Shown in pieces: positions 31,155 to 39,500 of a stretch of 64,000 bases of DNA (positions within the stretch are counted from its first letter, which is position 1; each line of letters begins with the position of its first letter). The stretch spans positions 1 through 64,000 of the forward strand of contig JANYFR010000025.1 in assembly GCA_025362585.1 (NCBI GenBank), in the 5' to 3' direction. The notes below the pieces were generated by a model. That model was not told where the DNA came from. It was given only the letters and a program-made list of their open reading frames with translations, and searched no databases. Origin of the DNA: Acidimicrobiales bacterium (GTDB taxonomy: Bacteria; Actinomycetota; Acidimicrobiia; Acidimicrobiales; RAAP-2). Position numbers and translations under genes: made by a program.

Positions 31155-32546
31155 ATGAATTCGACCCTGGTAGAACGAGACGTCCTCGAACGAGTACTGC
31201 GCGAGGCGATGGGTCACGGCGGCGACTTTGCCGAAGTCTTCGTCGAGGACCGGTCGACCTCGTCGGCCACACTCGATCAGCGCCGCGTCGAGGAGTTGAG
31301 CTCCGGTCGCGATCGCGGGGCCGGTGTACGGGTCGTGGTCGGTGACACGACGGGCTTCGCCCACACCGCCGATCTCAGCGAACGGGGACTGCTCCGCGCC
31401 GCCCAGGCCGCCGCGTCGGTGGCGCGCGGCGGCGGGGGGGTGCGCGCGGTGGCGCTCGACACGCTGGTGGAGCGTCGAACGCGCGTCGCCACCATGCCGG
31501 GCGACGTCGACAAGGCTCGTAAGATTGAACTCTTAGTGCACGCCGACGACGTGGCACGTTCGACGGGCGCGGCGATCAGCCAAGTGCAGGTCGCTCTCGG
31601 CGATTCGACGCGGCGCTTCGTCGTGGCCAACTCTGAGGGCGTCTACGCCGCCGACCATCAAGTGCGTACGCGCTTCAACATCTCGTGCATCGCCACCGGC
31701 GACACGGGCATGCAGACCGGCTACCGGCCGATCGCCGGTACCCGGGGATTCGAGATGCTCAGTCCCGAGGCGGTCGGGGAGGCGGCGAGCGGCGCCGCGC
31801 GCCAGGCCATCACCAAACTCGACGCGCGACCGGCGCCGTCGGGCGACCTGCCCGTGGTCCTCGCCGGGGGATCGGGGGGCATCTTGTTCCACGAGGCCTG
31901 CGGCCACGGACTCGAGGCCGACGCGATCTTGAAAAGGTCGTCGGTCTACGCCGGACGGCTCGGCCAGCAGGTCGCCAGTCCGCTCGTCACGCTGGTCGAC
32001 GACGGCACCGTCGAGGGCGAGTGGGGCTACCTCGCACTCGACGACGAAGGTCGACCGGGCTCGCGCAACGTACTCATCGAGAACGGCGTACTGACCGACT
32101 ACATGTGGGACCACCTGCGCGCACGAAAAGAAGGTCGCGTCTCGTCGGGCAACGGTCGCCGTCAGAGCTACCAGCACCTGCCCATGGTGCGCATGACCAA
32201 TACCTACCTGCTCGAGGGGGACGCCGACGCCGAGGAGATCATTGCCCAGACGCCTCGGGGCGTCTACGTGGCCCAGCTCGGTGGGGGCCAAGTGAACACC
32301 GCAACCGGCGACTTCGTCTTTGGGATGACCGCCGCCTTCATGATCGAGAACGGCCGCATCACGACGCCGCTTCGTGACTGCAACCTCATTGGCAACGGCC
32401 CCGATGTCCTCCAGCGCGTCGACGCGGTGGCCTCGGACTTCTCCATGACGCCCGGCACCTGCGGTAAGGACGGTCAGAGCGTGCCCGTCGGCACCGGACA
32501 GGCCACGATGCGCCTCACGGGCGTCACCATCGGCGGGGCGGCCTGA
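31155..32546 (+). CDS. tldD: metallopeptidase TldD
   Basis: A 463-residue zinc protease subunit. With TldE it forms a heterodimer that digests unfolded peptides and, in other bacteria, matures modified peptides or degrades antitoxins. The zinc motif HEACGH (HExxxH) is present near residue 250, and the third-ligand Cys is in PGTCGKDGQSVPVGTGQ near the C-terminus. The ATG at 31155 follows a leaderless -10; an in-frame ATG at 31125 is upstream of that promoter. tldE starts at the stop (TGATG). No obvious peptide substrate gene is adjacent. Confidence 0.95.
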   Translation: MNSTLVERDVLERVLREAMGHGGDFAEVFVEDRSTSSATLDQRRVEELSSGRDRGAGVRVVVGDTTGFAHTADLSERGLLRAAQAAASVARGGGGVRAVALDTLVERRTRVATMPGDVDKARKIELLVHADDVARSTGAAISQVQVALGDSTRRFVVANSEGVYAADHQVRTRFNISCIATGDTGMQTGYRPIAGTRGFEMLSPEAVGEAASGAARQAITKLDARPAPSGDLPVVLAGGSGGILFHEACGHGLEADAILKRSSVYAGRLGQQVASPLVTLVDDGTVEGEWGYLALDDEGRPGSRNVLIENGVLTDYMWDHLRARKEGRVSSGNGRRQSYQHLPMVRMTNTYLLEGDADAEEIIAQTPRGVYVAQLGGGQVNTATGDFVFGMTAAFMIENGRITTPLRDCNLIGNGPDVLQRVDAVASDFSMTPGTCGKDGQSVPVGTGQATMRLTGVTIGGAA

Positions 32547-33901
32547 TGAGCGATCTGCTCGAACTGGCCGAGCGAATTCTCTCGTCAGCCACCGCCCGCG
32601 AGCAGGTCGAGGTCTACGTCTCTCGAGGGACCGACACCGAGGTTCGCGCCTACGACGGTGCCGTCGAGAACCTTTCGACCGCGGTCTCGTCGGGGATCGG
32701 CATCCGCGTGCTCGTGGACGGCGCCGCGGGAGCCCAGGTGGGCACCGCGTGGGCGGGGTCGCTTGACGAGGACGCCGTGGCGGGGGCGCTGCGTGACGCC
32801 CGCGACAACGTCCGCTTCGCGACGCCCGACGAGTACGTGGCCCTCGCACGACCCGACGGCGTCGCGCCGGTGTCGCTCGATCTGAGCGGTGACGCCGTTA
32901 CGTCCACGCCGCTTCACGAGAAGATCGCCATGGCGATCGAACTCGAGCGGATGGTGCGATCCTCGGACCGGCGCATCCGCCAGGTCGAGTCGGCCGATTA
33001 CTCCGACTACGTCGCCGAAGCCGCCATCCTCTCCTCGACCGGTATTCGGGCCTCCTACGCGCGCTCGGGGGCGTACCTTTCGGTTGAGGCGATCGCCAAC
33101 GACGGCGGCGACGACCAGACTGGTTGGGGACTCTCGACGGGACGAGCGCCGAGCGATCTCGACCTGCACCGAGCCGCGAACGACGCCGTGACGCGGGCCA
33201 CGCGCATGCTCGGTGCGGTCAAACCGGCGTCAATGAAGTGCACCGCGGTCTTTGATCCGCGCACCGCCGCCACCTTGTTCGCCATCATCGGCGGCGCCTG
33301 CAGTGGCGAGGCGGTGGTGCGGGGTCGATCCTTCTTCACCGGTCGGATCGGTGAGACGGTGGCCTCGCCGCTCTTCACGCTGCTCGACGACCCGACGGAC
33401 CCCCGGCACTTTTCGGCGAGCGTCTTTGACGGTGAGGGCCTCGCCTGTCGTCGCAACGTGCTGATTGAGAACGGTCAGTTGCGGTCCTTCGTCTACGACA
33501 CGGTCTCGGCGCGCCGCGCCGGTACGTCCTCGACCGGCAGCGCCGTGCGCGGCGGCATTGCCGGCTCCCCGAGCGCGGGGTGCCGCGCGTTGCAGCTCGC
33601 GCCGGGCGACCTCGATCAGGCGGAGATCTTTCGTCGCGTCGGCAACGGCGTGTTCGTCGAGTCGCTGATGGGGGTGCACTCGGGGGTCAATCCGGTCTCG
33701 GGCGACTTCTCGGTGGGCGTCACGGGTCTCATAATCCGCGACGGCCAGTTGGCGGAGCCGATCCGCGAGGTCACCGTTGCCTCCACGCTCCAACGAATGT
33801 TGCTCGGCGTTCTGCACGTCGGTCGAGACGTCGAATGGTTGGCGGGCAGTGCGGCGGGCCAGACCGTCGCCATCGAGGGAATCGCCCTCTCGGGCTCTTA
33901 G
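32546..33901 (+). CDS. tldE: TldE/PmbA, non-catalytic partner of TldD
   Basis: A 451-residue paralog of TldD. The HExxxH motif is replaced (the equivalent region reads IIGGACSGEAVVRG), as expected for the TldE/PmbA subunit that shapes the proteolytic chamber. Family motifs are GIGIRVLVDGAAGAQVGTAW, FDGEGLACRRNVLIENGQL and NPVSGDFSVGVTGLIIRDG. It starts at the tldD stop. Its stop shares TTAG with the convergent FmdB-type gene. Confidence 0.94.
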   Translation: MSDLLELAERILSSATAREQVEVYVSRGTDTEVRAYDGAVENLSTAVSSGIGIRVLVDGAAGAQVGTAWAGSLDEDAVAGALRDARDNVRFATPDEYVALARPDGVAPVSLDLSGDAVTSTPLHEKIAMAIELERMVRSSDRRIRQVESADYSDYVAEAAILSSTGIRASYARSGAYLSVEAIANDGGDDQTGWGLSTGRAPSDLDLHRAANDAVTRATRMLGAVKPASMKCTAVFDPRTAATLFAIIGGACSGEAVVRGRSFFTGRIGETVASPLFTLLDDPTDPRHFSASVFDGEGLACRRNVLIENGQLRSFVYDTVSARRAGTSSTGSAVRGGIAGSPSAGCRALQLAPGDLDQAEIFRRVGNGVFVESLMGVHSGVNPVSGDFSVGVTGLIIRDGQLAEPIREVTVASTLQRMLLGVLHVGRDVEWLAGSAAGQTVAIEGIALSGS

Positions 33902-34224
33902 TCGCCGCTCGACGACGAGCTCGTCGAAGCGCTGGGCGCCGGGGCGGGCGTGGCGGGCGTGGCGGGCGTGGCCGCCGGCACGGCCGGCACCGACGCGGAC
34001 GTCGCGTCACTCGGTGCCGCGACGGGCGTCGTGGAGGTTTTACTCGTCGCGCGACTATCGTTCTTGTAGAAACCGCTGCCCTTAAAGACAATGCCCACGG
34101 CGGAGAAGACCTTGCGCAGCTCGCCGGCGCATCGTGGGCAGGTGGTGAGCGCGGAATCGGCGAACTTCTGCACTGCCTCCAGCCTCTCGTGGCACGTCTG
34201 GCACTCGTATTCGTAGGTCGGCAT
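33898..34224 (-). CDS. FmdB-family zinc ribbon protein with Pro/Ala/Thr tail
   Basis: A 108-residue protein beginning MPTYEYECQTCHERLEAVQKF, the standard FmdB zinc-ribbon opening, with a second CPRC pair and GIVFKGSGFYKND. FmdB-type proteins are small regulators or chaperone-like zinc ribbons with no settled function. The last 45 residues are low complexity, with ATPATPATP-like repeats and a Ser run, encoded by a tandem DNA repeat. The frame opens 43 codons earlier, but homologs start at MPTYEYEC. It is divergent from moaC. Confidence 0.92.
   Translation of the reverse strand: MPTYEYECQTCHERLEAVQKFADSALTTCPRCAGELRKVFSAVGIVFKGSGFYKNDSRATSKTSTTPVAAPSDATSASVPAVPAATPATPATPAPAPSASTSSSSSGD
33943..33969. 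repeat. three tandem 9-bp units
   Basis: Three perfect copies of ggcgggcgt encode the ATP/PAT repeats in the tail of the FmdB-type protein (minus strand). Unit length keeps the frame, so copy number could vary harmlessly between strains. Confidence 0.85.
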
Positions 34225-34295
34225 TCGTCTCTCTCGTGCTAGGGCGTGGCTAGCGCAGTTTACTCGCCCCGTCCGTGGTCGGTCCGCGCCGTCGG

Positions 34296-34301
34296 TATCA
34301 T
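34296..34301 (+). promoter_or_regulatory. -10 element, leaderless moaC
   Basis: TATCAT, exactly six bases, then GTG at 34308. It supports that start for moaC. Confidence 0.55.
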
Positions 34302-34307
34302 TACGCG

Positions 34308-34823
34308 GTGGACGACTTCCACCAACTGCGCCGTCCTTCGGGCGCGGGAGCATTCTCCCGCGACCTCGGACCTTCGGAGATCTCGGCCCGGCGCGCGCTC
34401 GCGAAATGTCGTATCAACATGCTGGCGACGACGACGGCCGCCGTGGCGGCCAACGCGATGCACAAGGGTGACGTCCTCGCGACTGCCCGGGTCGCGGGGA
34501 TCCAGGCGGCCAAGCAGGCTTCTTCGTTGTTGCCAATGTCGCACCCGGTCCTCGTGGGCAACGTCTACGTGAACTTCACGATTGGTGACACCTTCATTGA
34601 CGTCGAGGCGAGTGTGGACACTGTGGACCGCACCGGCGTGGAGATGGAGGCCCTCATGGCAGTGACCGTCACGGCGCTCACCGTCTACGACATGTGTAAG
34701 TCCGCCGACCGCTCGATGACCATTGAAGCGGTGGCGATCTGGGAGAAGTCGGGCGGGCGATCAGGGACCTACCGCCGTGAAGAGGACCTCGCAGCGAGCG
34801 ACGTCGCGGAACCGACCCCCTAG
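34308..34823 (+). CDS. moaC: cyclic pyranopterin monophosphate synthase
   Basis: A 171-residue enzyme that converts the MoaA product to cyclic pyranopterin monophosphate in molybdenum cofactor synthesis. Conserved MoaC blocks are MHKGDVLATARVAGIQAAK, PMSHPVL, TGVEMEALMAVTVTALTVYD, MCKSADR and EKSGGRSG, so the catalytic Lys residues and the His are present. The N-terminal MVDVS-type motif is degenerate (GAFSRDLGPSE), and CHP reads SHP. The GTG at 34308 follows a leaderless -10. The rhodanese-MoeB fusion at 13.8 kb may act later in the same pathway. moaA, moaD and moaE are not in the window. Confidence 0.9.
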   Translation: MDDFHQLRRPSGAGAFSRDLGPSEISARRALAKCRINMLATTTAAVAANAMHKGDVLATARVAGIQAAKQASSLLPMSHPVLVGNVYVNFTIGDTFIDVEASVDTVDRTGVEMEALMAVTVTALTVYDMCKSADRSMTIEAVAIWEKSGGRSGTYRREEDLAASDVAEPTP

Positions 34824-34881
34824 TTCGAATCGGTGTCCCGGTCCGCGGCGACCGGTACCCTCGGGGTGACGAAGGAGATCG

Positions 34882-36837
34882 ATGAGCAGTATCCGTGGTG
34901 GTGTCGAACAGAGCCGTGAGCGCTTGATTGCGCTCGTGCTGCTGCTCCAGCGCGCGTGGCAGTACGGGGCGTTGACCCAGGACCAGATCGTTCGCGAACT
35001 GAAGATCGACGAATACCCGATGTCGGCGAAGGGGCCGCACAAGGTCCTCGCCTATGAGGGCAACGAGGGTGCCGTGCGCCAGAAGTTCGAACGCGACAAG
35101 GCCCGTATCCGCGAGCTCGGTTTCGAGATCGAGACCGAGAGCCACGACGACGGAGGTGTCGGCTACAAGATCGACCCCTCGAGTGGCTACGCGCCACTGA
35201 TCTACTTCACCCCCGACGAGGAACGCGTGGTCAAACTCGCGCTGCGCCTGTGCGGCTTTGGCTCGTCGGGCGCGTTCAGCGTCTTTAACGAAGTCCCCGC
35301 GAGCGACGGCGGTCTCGAGTCCTCCATGTACTTCACGCCGGTCCTGCGCGCTCTGCACCTGCACCGATCACTGACCTTCGATTACCAGTCGGGTGCCAAC
35401 AAGCCCCGGATGGTCGATCCGCTGCTCATTGGCGTCTTTGGCGGCGTCTCGTATCTCGTCGCGCGAGTGATGGGTGCCGAGGAGATCAAGGGCTACCGCT
35501 TCAGCCGCATGACGTCGATGCCCATCGTGCTGCCCGACGGCTTCGAGCCCAGTGAGGAGACTCTCGCCATCGCGAAGGCCTGGCGGCCGGAGTTCACCAA
35601 ATCACCGACGCCGATCGACCTCGTGGTGACGACCAACGAGAACTACGCCGACCTGCTCGTACGCCAGTATCGCGGCGCCCTCGCGGCGAACAAGAAGGAC
35701 GGTCGTGTCGAGGTCGGTCTGAGCCTCGACAGCCCTCGCCAGGCGCTGCGCTTCGTGCTCGACGCCGCGGACCGGGTCCGCCTGGAGTCTCCCAAGTCGT
35801 TGCGGGCCGAACTGGCCGCGTGGCTGAACAACGTGAACCGCGGCAAGGCCCGATCTCTCGACGCGCTGAAGTTCGGTGGTCCAGCGACGAACGACGTCCT
35901 GGGTCAGACCCTGCAACTGCTGCACGCCGTGTACGTCGCTGAAGATGGACTGCGCGTCAGTGAGCTCGCGCACCGATTCGCCCTCGATCCCGCGCACGTA
36001 CGCCTGATAATGGACCGACTGGTCTCGCTCGAGCCCATGGTCGGATCGACCGACGGCACGGGTGCCTTCCCGGCCCACGTGATCAAGGACTGCGACGACT
36101 GGGACGACGAGGCCCACGACGACTCGACCTACCGCGCCGACTTCAGTGACCTGCCCGAGGGTGTCGACGAGCCGTCGCCCTTCATGTGGCGTGATCTGTT
36201 CGAGCTGAACATTGCGTTGCGCGAGGCCTCGCGTGTCTACCGGGACCCCTCGATCTTTTCCGCCATCGAGAAGATCGAAGCGGCGACCAGTTCGTACGTG
36301 CAGGTCGAAATGACGACGAACGAAACGCTGCTCGCCGACGTGACGCGGGCCATCGACGAAGGCCTCCAGATCAAGATCCTCTACACCTCGGGCGTCGACG
36401 AACAACCGGGGACCCGTTCAATCGAGCCGCGCGAGATCAAGGTGCTGAACGGCCACACCTACGTCCGGGCCTACTGCACCACGCGGGTGGCGTGGCGAAC
36501 GTTTCGAGTCGACCGAATCAACGCCATTGTCGCCACCTCGCCCACCACCGAGGAGCGACCCATGGACGCCGTGGCGAACTGGCTCACCCAGGTGGGCGAC
36601 GAGGGTGACGAGGTCATCGTCATCGTGGAGTCGCACCTGCGGTGGCTGTTCGAACCGCTGCCCAACGCTCAGTGGTGCGCCCTGCCCGACGGGCGCCACG
36701 CCGTGAAGTTTCGGGTGAGCGGAGAGCAGTTCCTTGATTACCTAATGCTCCGTGCGGGCGCCGGGGCTGTCGTGGCGACGCCCGCGTTCGCCAAGGCCGG
36801 CCACGATCTCGCCAAGAGGATCGCCAGCCAGCTGTAG
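34882..36837 (+). CDS. PafB-PafC fusion, double WYL-domain transcription regulator
   Basis: A 651-residue protein with two tandem HTH-WYL units. Unit one has an N-terminal winged helix (SRERLIALVLLLQRAWQYG) and a WYL domain around residues 155-240. Unit two has a second helix-turn-helix (LRVSELAHRFALDPAHVRLI) and a WYL domain around residues 490-555, then a C-terminal domain. In mycobacteria PafB and PafC are separate proteins forming an activator of the RecA-independent DNA-damage response; fused forms occur in other actinobacteria. GGAG lies six to nine bases before the ATG, with TACCCT at 34856 as a possible -10. The pafA and proteasome genes that usually neighbour it are absent; a relaxase gene follows. 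Confidence 0.9.
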   Translation: MSSIRGGVEQSRERLIALVLLLQRAWQYGALTQDQIVRELKIDEYPMSAKGPHKVLAYEGNEGAVRQKFERDKARIRELGFEIETESHDDGGVGYKIDPSSGYAPLIYFTPDEERVVKLALRLCGFGSSGAFSVFNEVPASDGGLESSMYFTPVLRALHLHRSLTFDYQSGANKPRMVDPLLIGVFGGVSYLVARVMGAEEIKGYRFSRMTSMPIVLPDGFEPSEETLAIAKAWRPEFTKSPTPIDLVVTTNENYADLLVRQYRGALAANKKDGRVEVGLSLDSPRQALRFVLDAADRVRLESPKSLRAELAAWLNNVNRGKARSLDALKFGGPATNDVLGQTLQLLHAVYVAEDGLRVSELAHRFALDPAHVRLIMDRLVSLEPMVGSTDGTGAFPAHVIKDCDDWDDEAHDDSTYRADFSDLPEGVDEPSPFMWRDLFELNIALREASRVYRDPSIFSAIEKIEAATSSYVQVEMTTNETLLADVTRAIDEGLQIKILYTSGVDEQPGTRSIEPREIKVLNGHTYVRAYCTTRVAWRTFRVDRINAIVATSPTTEERPMDAVANWLTQVGDEGDEVIVIVESHLRWLFEPLPNAQWCALPDGRHAVKFRVSGEQFLDYLMLRAGAGAVVATPAFAKAGHDLAKRIASQL

Positions 36838-36866
36838 TAACGACCGTTGGGCCCCGGGGGTGCACG

Positions 36867-37955
36867 GTGCTACGACTGTTCGTGCGACGTTCAGACGACG
36901 TTCGCTATTTCACCGACGACCGGGCCCGGGAGATCGACGGCCTGCGTGAGGGGGGCCCGGGGCGATGGCTGCGCGGCGACGGCGACACGGGCGACTGCCG
37001 CCAGGTCGCCCGGGTCCTCCAGACGACCGAGCGCTCGGCGGTCAAGGGCTACGACATCGTCGTGGCGGCTCCTCGTCCGGTCTCGATACTGCTCGCCGTC
37101 GACCCCGCGCATGGTGGGGGCGTCATTGAGGCCCATCGCGCGTCAGTGGCCGCGGCCGTTGACTACCTAGAGCGCCACGCGGTCGTCGTGCGTGATCGCC
37201 GCCACGGCCAGGACCGTGACGGGGCCGGTACGTGGCGCAGCATCGTTGCCTACACCCACGGCGTCAACCGTCACGGCGAGCCGCACTTGCACGACCACGT
37301 GCTGGTCGGCGCCCGTCCCGATGGCGCGGGCACCGTTCTCGACAGTCGCGCGCTCTTCGCGCACGCGACGGCGGCCGATGCCCTCTATCGTGCGTCGCTG
37401 CGGTACGAGCTCGCCGAGCGCACTCCGTGGTCGGCGTGGCGCTCCTTCGAGGGCGTCGAGCATGTTGTCGGTCTCGACGAAGGGTACCGAGTCCTTTGGG
37501 GCGGCCACCACCGCGATCGCGGTCAGAAGCTCCAGTGGGGGAGGGCCGAGACCGTGACGGCGTGGGCGAAGGACCTCGAGCGCTTCGAACCGGAAGGTTT
37601 CCTCGGGGCACCGACGCGGAGTCGGACCAGTCTCGACGAGCATTCGTTCGCCGGCGCCCTCGAGGGTCGCCCCGACGTGGCCCGGCGACACGTTCTCCAA
37701 GCGTGGTCGAACGCCGCGAGCTTTGGTCAGCACCCCCAACGTGCGGACGCCGCACTCGCCGATCTCTTTCCGTCGCTCGGGGGCGCCCGGGGCGTGCGCG
37801 AACCGACCATCTCGGTGCGCGAAGCTCGAATGACGTCACTCGTGCGCGAGCACGGCCCTCGGCCCCTCGAGGATCCCGAACTCGCACGGTGGCGTCAACG
37901 GTCGCGCGAGCGCTCGCTCGACGAATCGCGCGACCGCTCCGAGCGCTCGAGGTAG
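36867..37955 (+). CDS. MobF/TrwC-type relaxase domain protein, no helicase
   Basis: A 362-residue protein with a TrwC-like relaxase fold, which nicks one DNA strand at an origin of transfer and stays attached to it. The block DIVVAAPRPVSILLAVDP matches the family's conserved APKSVS region. The metal-binding triad is H131, H142 and H144 (in YTHGVNRHGEPHLHDHVLV), with the same 11 and 2 spacing as TrwC H150/H161/H163. A single Tyr (Y14 in VRYFTDD) is the candidate nucleophile. The C-terminal helicase of classical MobF proteins is missing. The tail is Arg/Ser-rich and overlaps the convergent coupling-protein gene by 61 bases. GGGGG six bases before GTG 36867 supports the start. Confidence 0.85.
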   Translation: MLRLFVRRSDDVRYFTDDRAREIDGLREGGPGRWLRGDGDTGDCRQVARVLQTTERSAVKGYDIVVAAPRPVSILLAVDPAHGGGVIEAHRASVAAAVDYLERHAVVVRDRRHGQDRDGAGTWRSIVAYTHGVNRHGEPHLHDHVLVGARPDGAGTVLDSRALFAHATAADALYRASLRYELAERTPWSAWRSFEGVEHVVGLDEGYRVLWGGHHRDRGQKLQWGRAETVTAWAKDLERFEPEGFLGAPTRSRTSLDEHSFAGALEGRPDVARRHVLQAWSNAASFGQHPQRADAALADLFPSLGGARGVREPTISVREARMTSLVREHGPRPLEDPELARWRQRSRERSLDESRDRSERSR

Positions 37956-39214
37956 CCGCGGAATCTCACGTCCTCGTGCGCGGGAGTGAGACCGACCCAC
38001 CGCATACGCTTCGCGGCGTCGAGAGCGATGGCGTGGCCCGGGCGCCCCTGGGCCAGTTCGCTGATCGAGGCGCGGTCGCGTTCGACCCAGCTCGTCGAAC
38101 GCCCGGCCTGTCGGCCTCGCGGGCCGTACTGGGTCGTCGGCGTCGGCTCCATGGTCCTTCCCGCCAAGTGTCGGAGCATTTCGAGGGTCGAGCGGTCGGC
38201 AATGCCCCCGAGCACCACGGTCGTGGGGAAGAGCGAGAGAAAGCCGTCCGCGGCGGCGCCCCAACGACTTCGGGCCTGGCTGAGGTCCTGGAGACACGCG
38301 AGGGTGAGGACACCCTGTCCTCCGCCCTCGGAGACGATGGCCGCGAGGCGCGGCAGGGGAGCGACGTTGGCCAGTTCGTCGAGGGCCAGCAAGAGACGTG
38401 CTCCCTGATCGTGACGGTCGTAGGTCGCGTGCACCAGCTCCTCGATGAGGCCCACCACGAGCGGAATCGACACGGCCTGGTGTCGACTGGGCGCCACGAT
38501 GTGGAGTTGGTGGGGACCGGCGAGGAAGGCATCGACGTCGAGGGGAGCCTCACGCGCTGACGCGCGAGCCGCGTCGGTGCGCACGCCGGCAAAGAGCCCC
38601 GCGGCAGTCGACCAGATGGCCGAGCGCTCGCGCTCTTCCGTGGCGAGGACGCCGCGAAGTGACGAGACGGACGGATGGTGTTCACCGTGGCGTTCACTCA
38701 GTTCACGAGTGATGTCGTCGCAGTTTCGCTCATCGACGCGCGTGGCGAGTTGGCCGAGCGACTCGTCGCGCAACGCCGCGGCGTGCAGCATGGGAGCGAC
38801 GAGGGTGCCGGCACGCTCCGTCCAGTGATCGTCGCCACGTTCACCTCGACCCCGTCGCGCGACGTCGATGAGGGTCCGAGAGGCCAACACGGCACCGTCC
38901 CACGAAAGAGACTGTCGAATTGGGGAGTAACCAATTCGGTGTACGCCTGGTGGTGTGGGAACGGTTCCCGATGGATCGAAGAGCAACGTCGCGCCGTCAC
39001 TGCGCGCGTGACTCATCATCGAGACGATGTCGTTTTTCGTCGACGTGACAACGCAAGAACGAGTGGTGATCAGGAGATTCGGAACGACAATGGATGACGT
39101 CTTTCCACTACGACTCGGACCCAACACGAGTGTCGATCGCTCGTGACCACTCATGGCGTCACCGTCATCACCTCGACCGAAGTAGATGCCCGCGCAGTTG
39201 CTCACCGAAGACAT
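37895..39214 (-). CDS. VirD4/TraG-like coupling ATPase lacking membrane anchor
   Basis: A 439-residue ATPase of the type IV coupling protein family, which in conjugation brings relaxase-bound DNA to the secretion channel. Near the N-terminus are IYFGRG and Walker A LGPSRSGKTSSIVVPN; Walker B is LLLALDELANVA, followed by the TraG-like GGGQGVLTLACLQDLSQ and LGGIADRSTLEML. There is no N-terminal transmembrane pair, so it should be cytosolic unless a partner anchors it. The start is ATG 39214 with no Shine-Dalgarno; the motif-containing region excludes much later starts. The tail, rich in Arg, Ser and Asp, is encoded opposite the relaxase tail. No VirB channel genes are in the window. Confidence 0.85.
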   Translation of the reverse strand: MSSVSNCAGIYFGRGDDGDAMSGHERSTLVLGPSRSGKTSSIVVPNLLITTRSCVVTSTKNDIVSMMSHARSDGATLLFDPSGTVPTPPGVHRIGYSPIRQSLSWDGAVLASRTLIDVARRGRGERGDDHWTERAGTLVAPMLHAAALRDESLGQLATRVDERNCDDITRELSERHGEHHPSVSSLRGVLATEERERSAIWSTAAGLFAGVRTDAARASAREAPLDVDAFLAGPHQLHIVAPSRHQAVSIPLVVGLIEELVHATYDRHDQGARLLLALDELANVAPLPRLAAIVSEGGGQGVLTLACLQDLSQARSRWGAAADGFLSLFPTTVVLGGIADRSTLEMLRHLAGRTMEPTPTTQYGPRGRQAGRSTSWVERDRASISELAQGRPGHAIALDAAKRMRWVGLTPAHEDVRFRGYLERSERSRDSSSERSRDR

Positions 39215-39500
39215 CTGTTGTAAAAATCTTGGAAATGCTTGACATTGGTCTTCAAAACGAGTGAACTTTTGATTGTCCTTCTGCGGAGGAGGTGAACGAA
39301 GAGTAAATCGTTGCCCGCAACGATTTACGAAGCGCTTCTTCGCGTAGGACCGTGCACTGCGATCAGTCGCTGCACAGCCGTGAGGCTGGGTGGCACATGA
39401 GCGAGTTCACGTCGGTCAATGCGGTACCCGATTTCGAGAACGCCACGGTGGCGCCCTCGAGGTCCCAAATTGATTCAACGTTGAGTCCCAAGGAGGGAAA
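39215..39500. other. non-coding region with inverted repeats, upstream of the coupling ATPase
   Basis: About 285 relatively AT-rich bases between the coupling ATPase gene and the H1-like gene. It contains the inverted repeat and palindrome listed separately, a purine-rich GGAGGAGG at 39285-39292 with no good start codon after it, and a 37-codon frame at 39397-39510 that overlaps the H1-like start and lacks a binding site. It may hold the ATPase promoter, a small RNA or an origin of transfer; none is proven. Confidence 0.5.
39303..39338. repeat. 26-bp near-palindrome followed by a 10-bp palindrome
   Basis: Arms gtaaatcgttgc (39303-39314) and gcaacgatttac (39317-39328) are perfect complements separated by two bases. 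The perfect palindrome gaagcgcttc follows at 39329-39338. The pair could form a cruciform or RNA hairpin, or bind a dimeric protein. Confidence 0.85.

Noticed and set aside
33943-33969. CRISPR-like tandem repeat
   Set aside because: The 9-bp units have no spacers and simply encode a Pro/Ala/Thr tail.
37232-38560. A 442-codon plus-strand frame across the relaxase end and the coupling ATPase
   Set aside because: It spans two well-supported genes, has Arg-rich random composition, and shows no motif.
36867-39214. Insertion sequence, prophage or integrated plasmid around the relaxase locus
   Set aside because: No integrase, transposase, phage gene, att-like direct repeat or tRNA target is visible on either side. 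Base composition matches the flanks except in the short AT-richer gap at 39215-39500.
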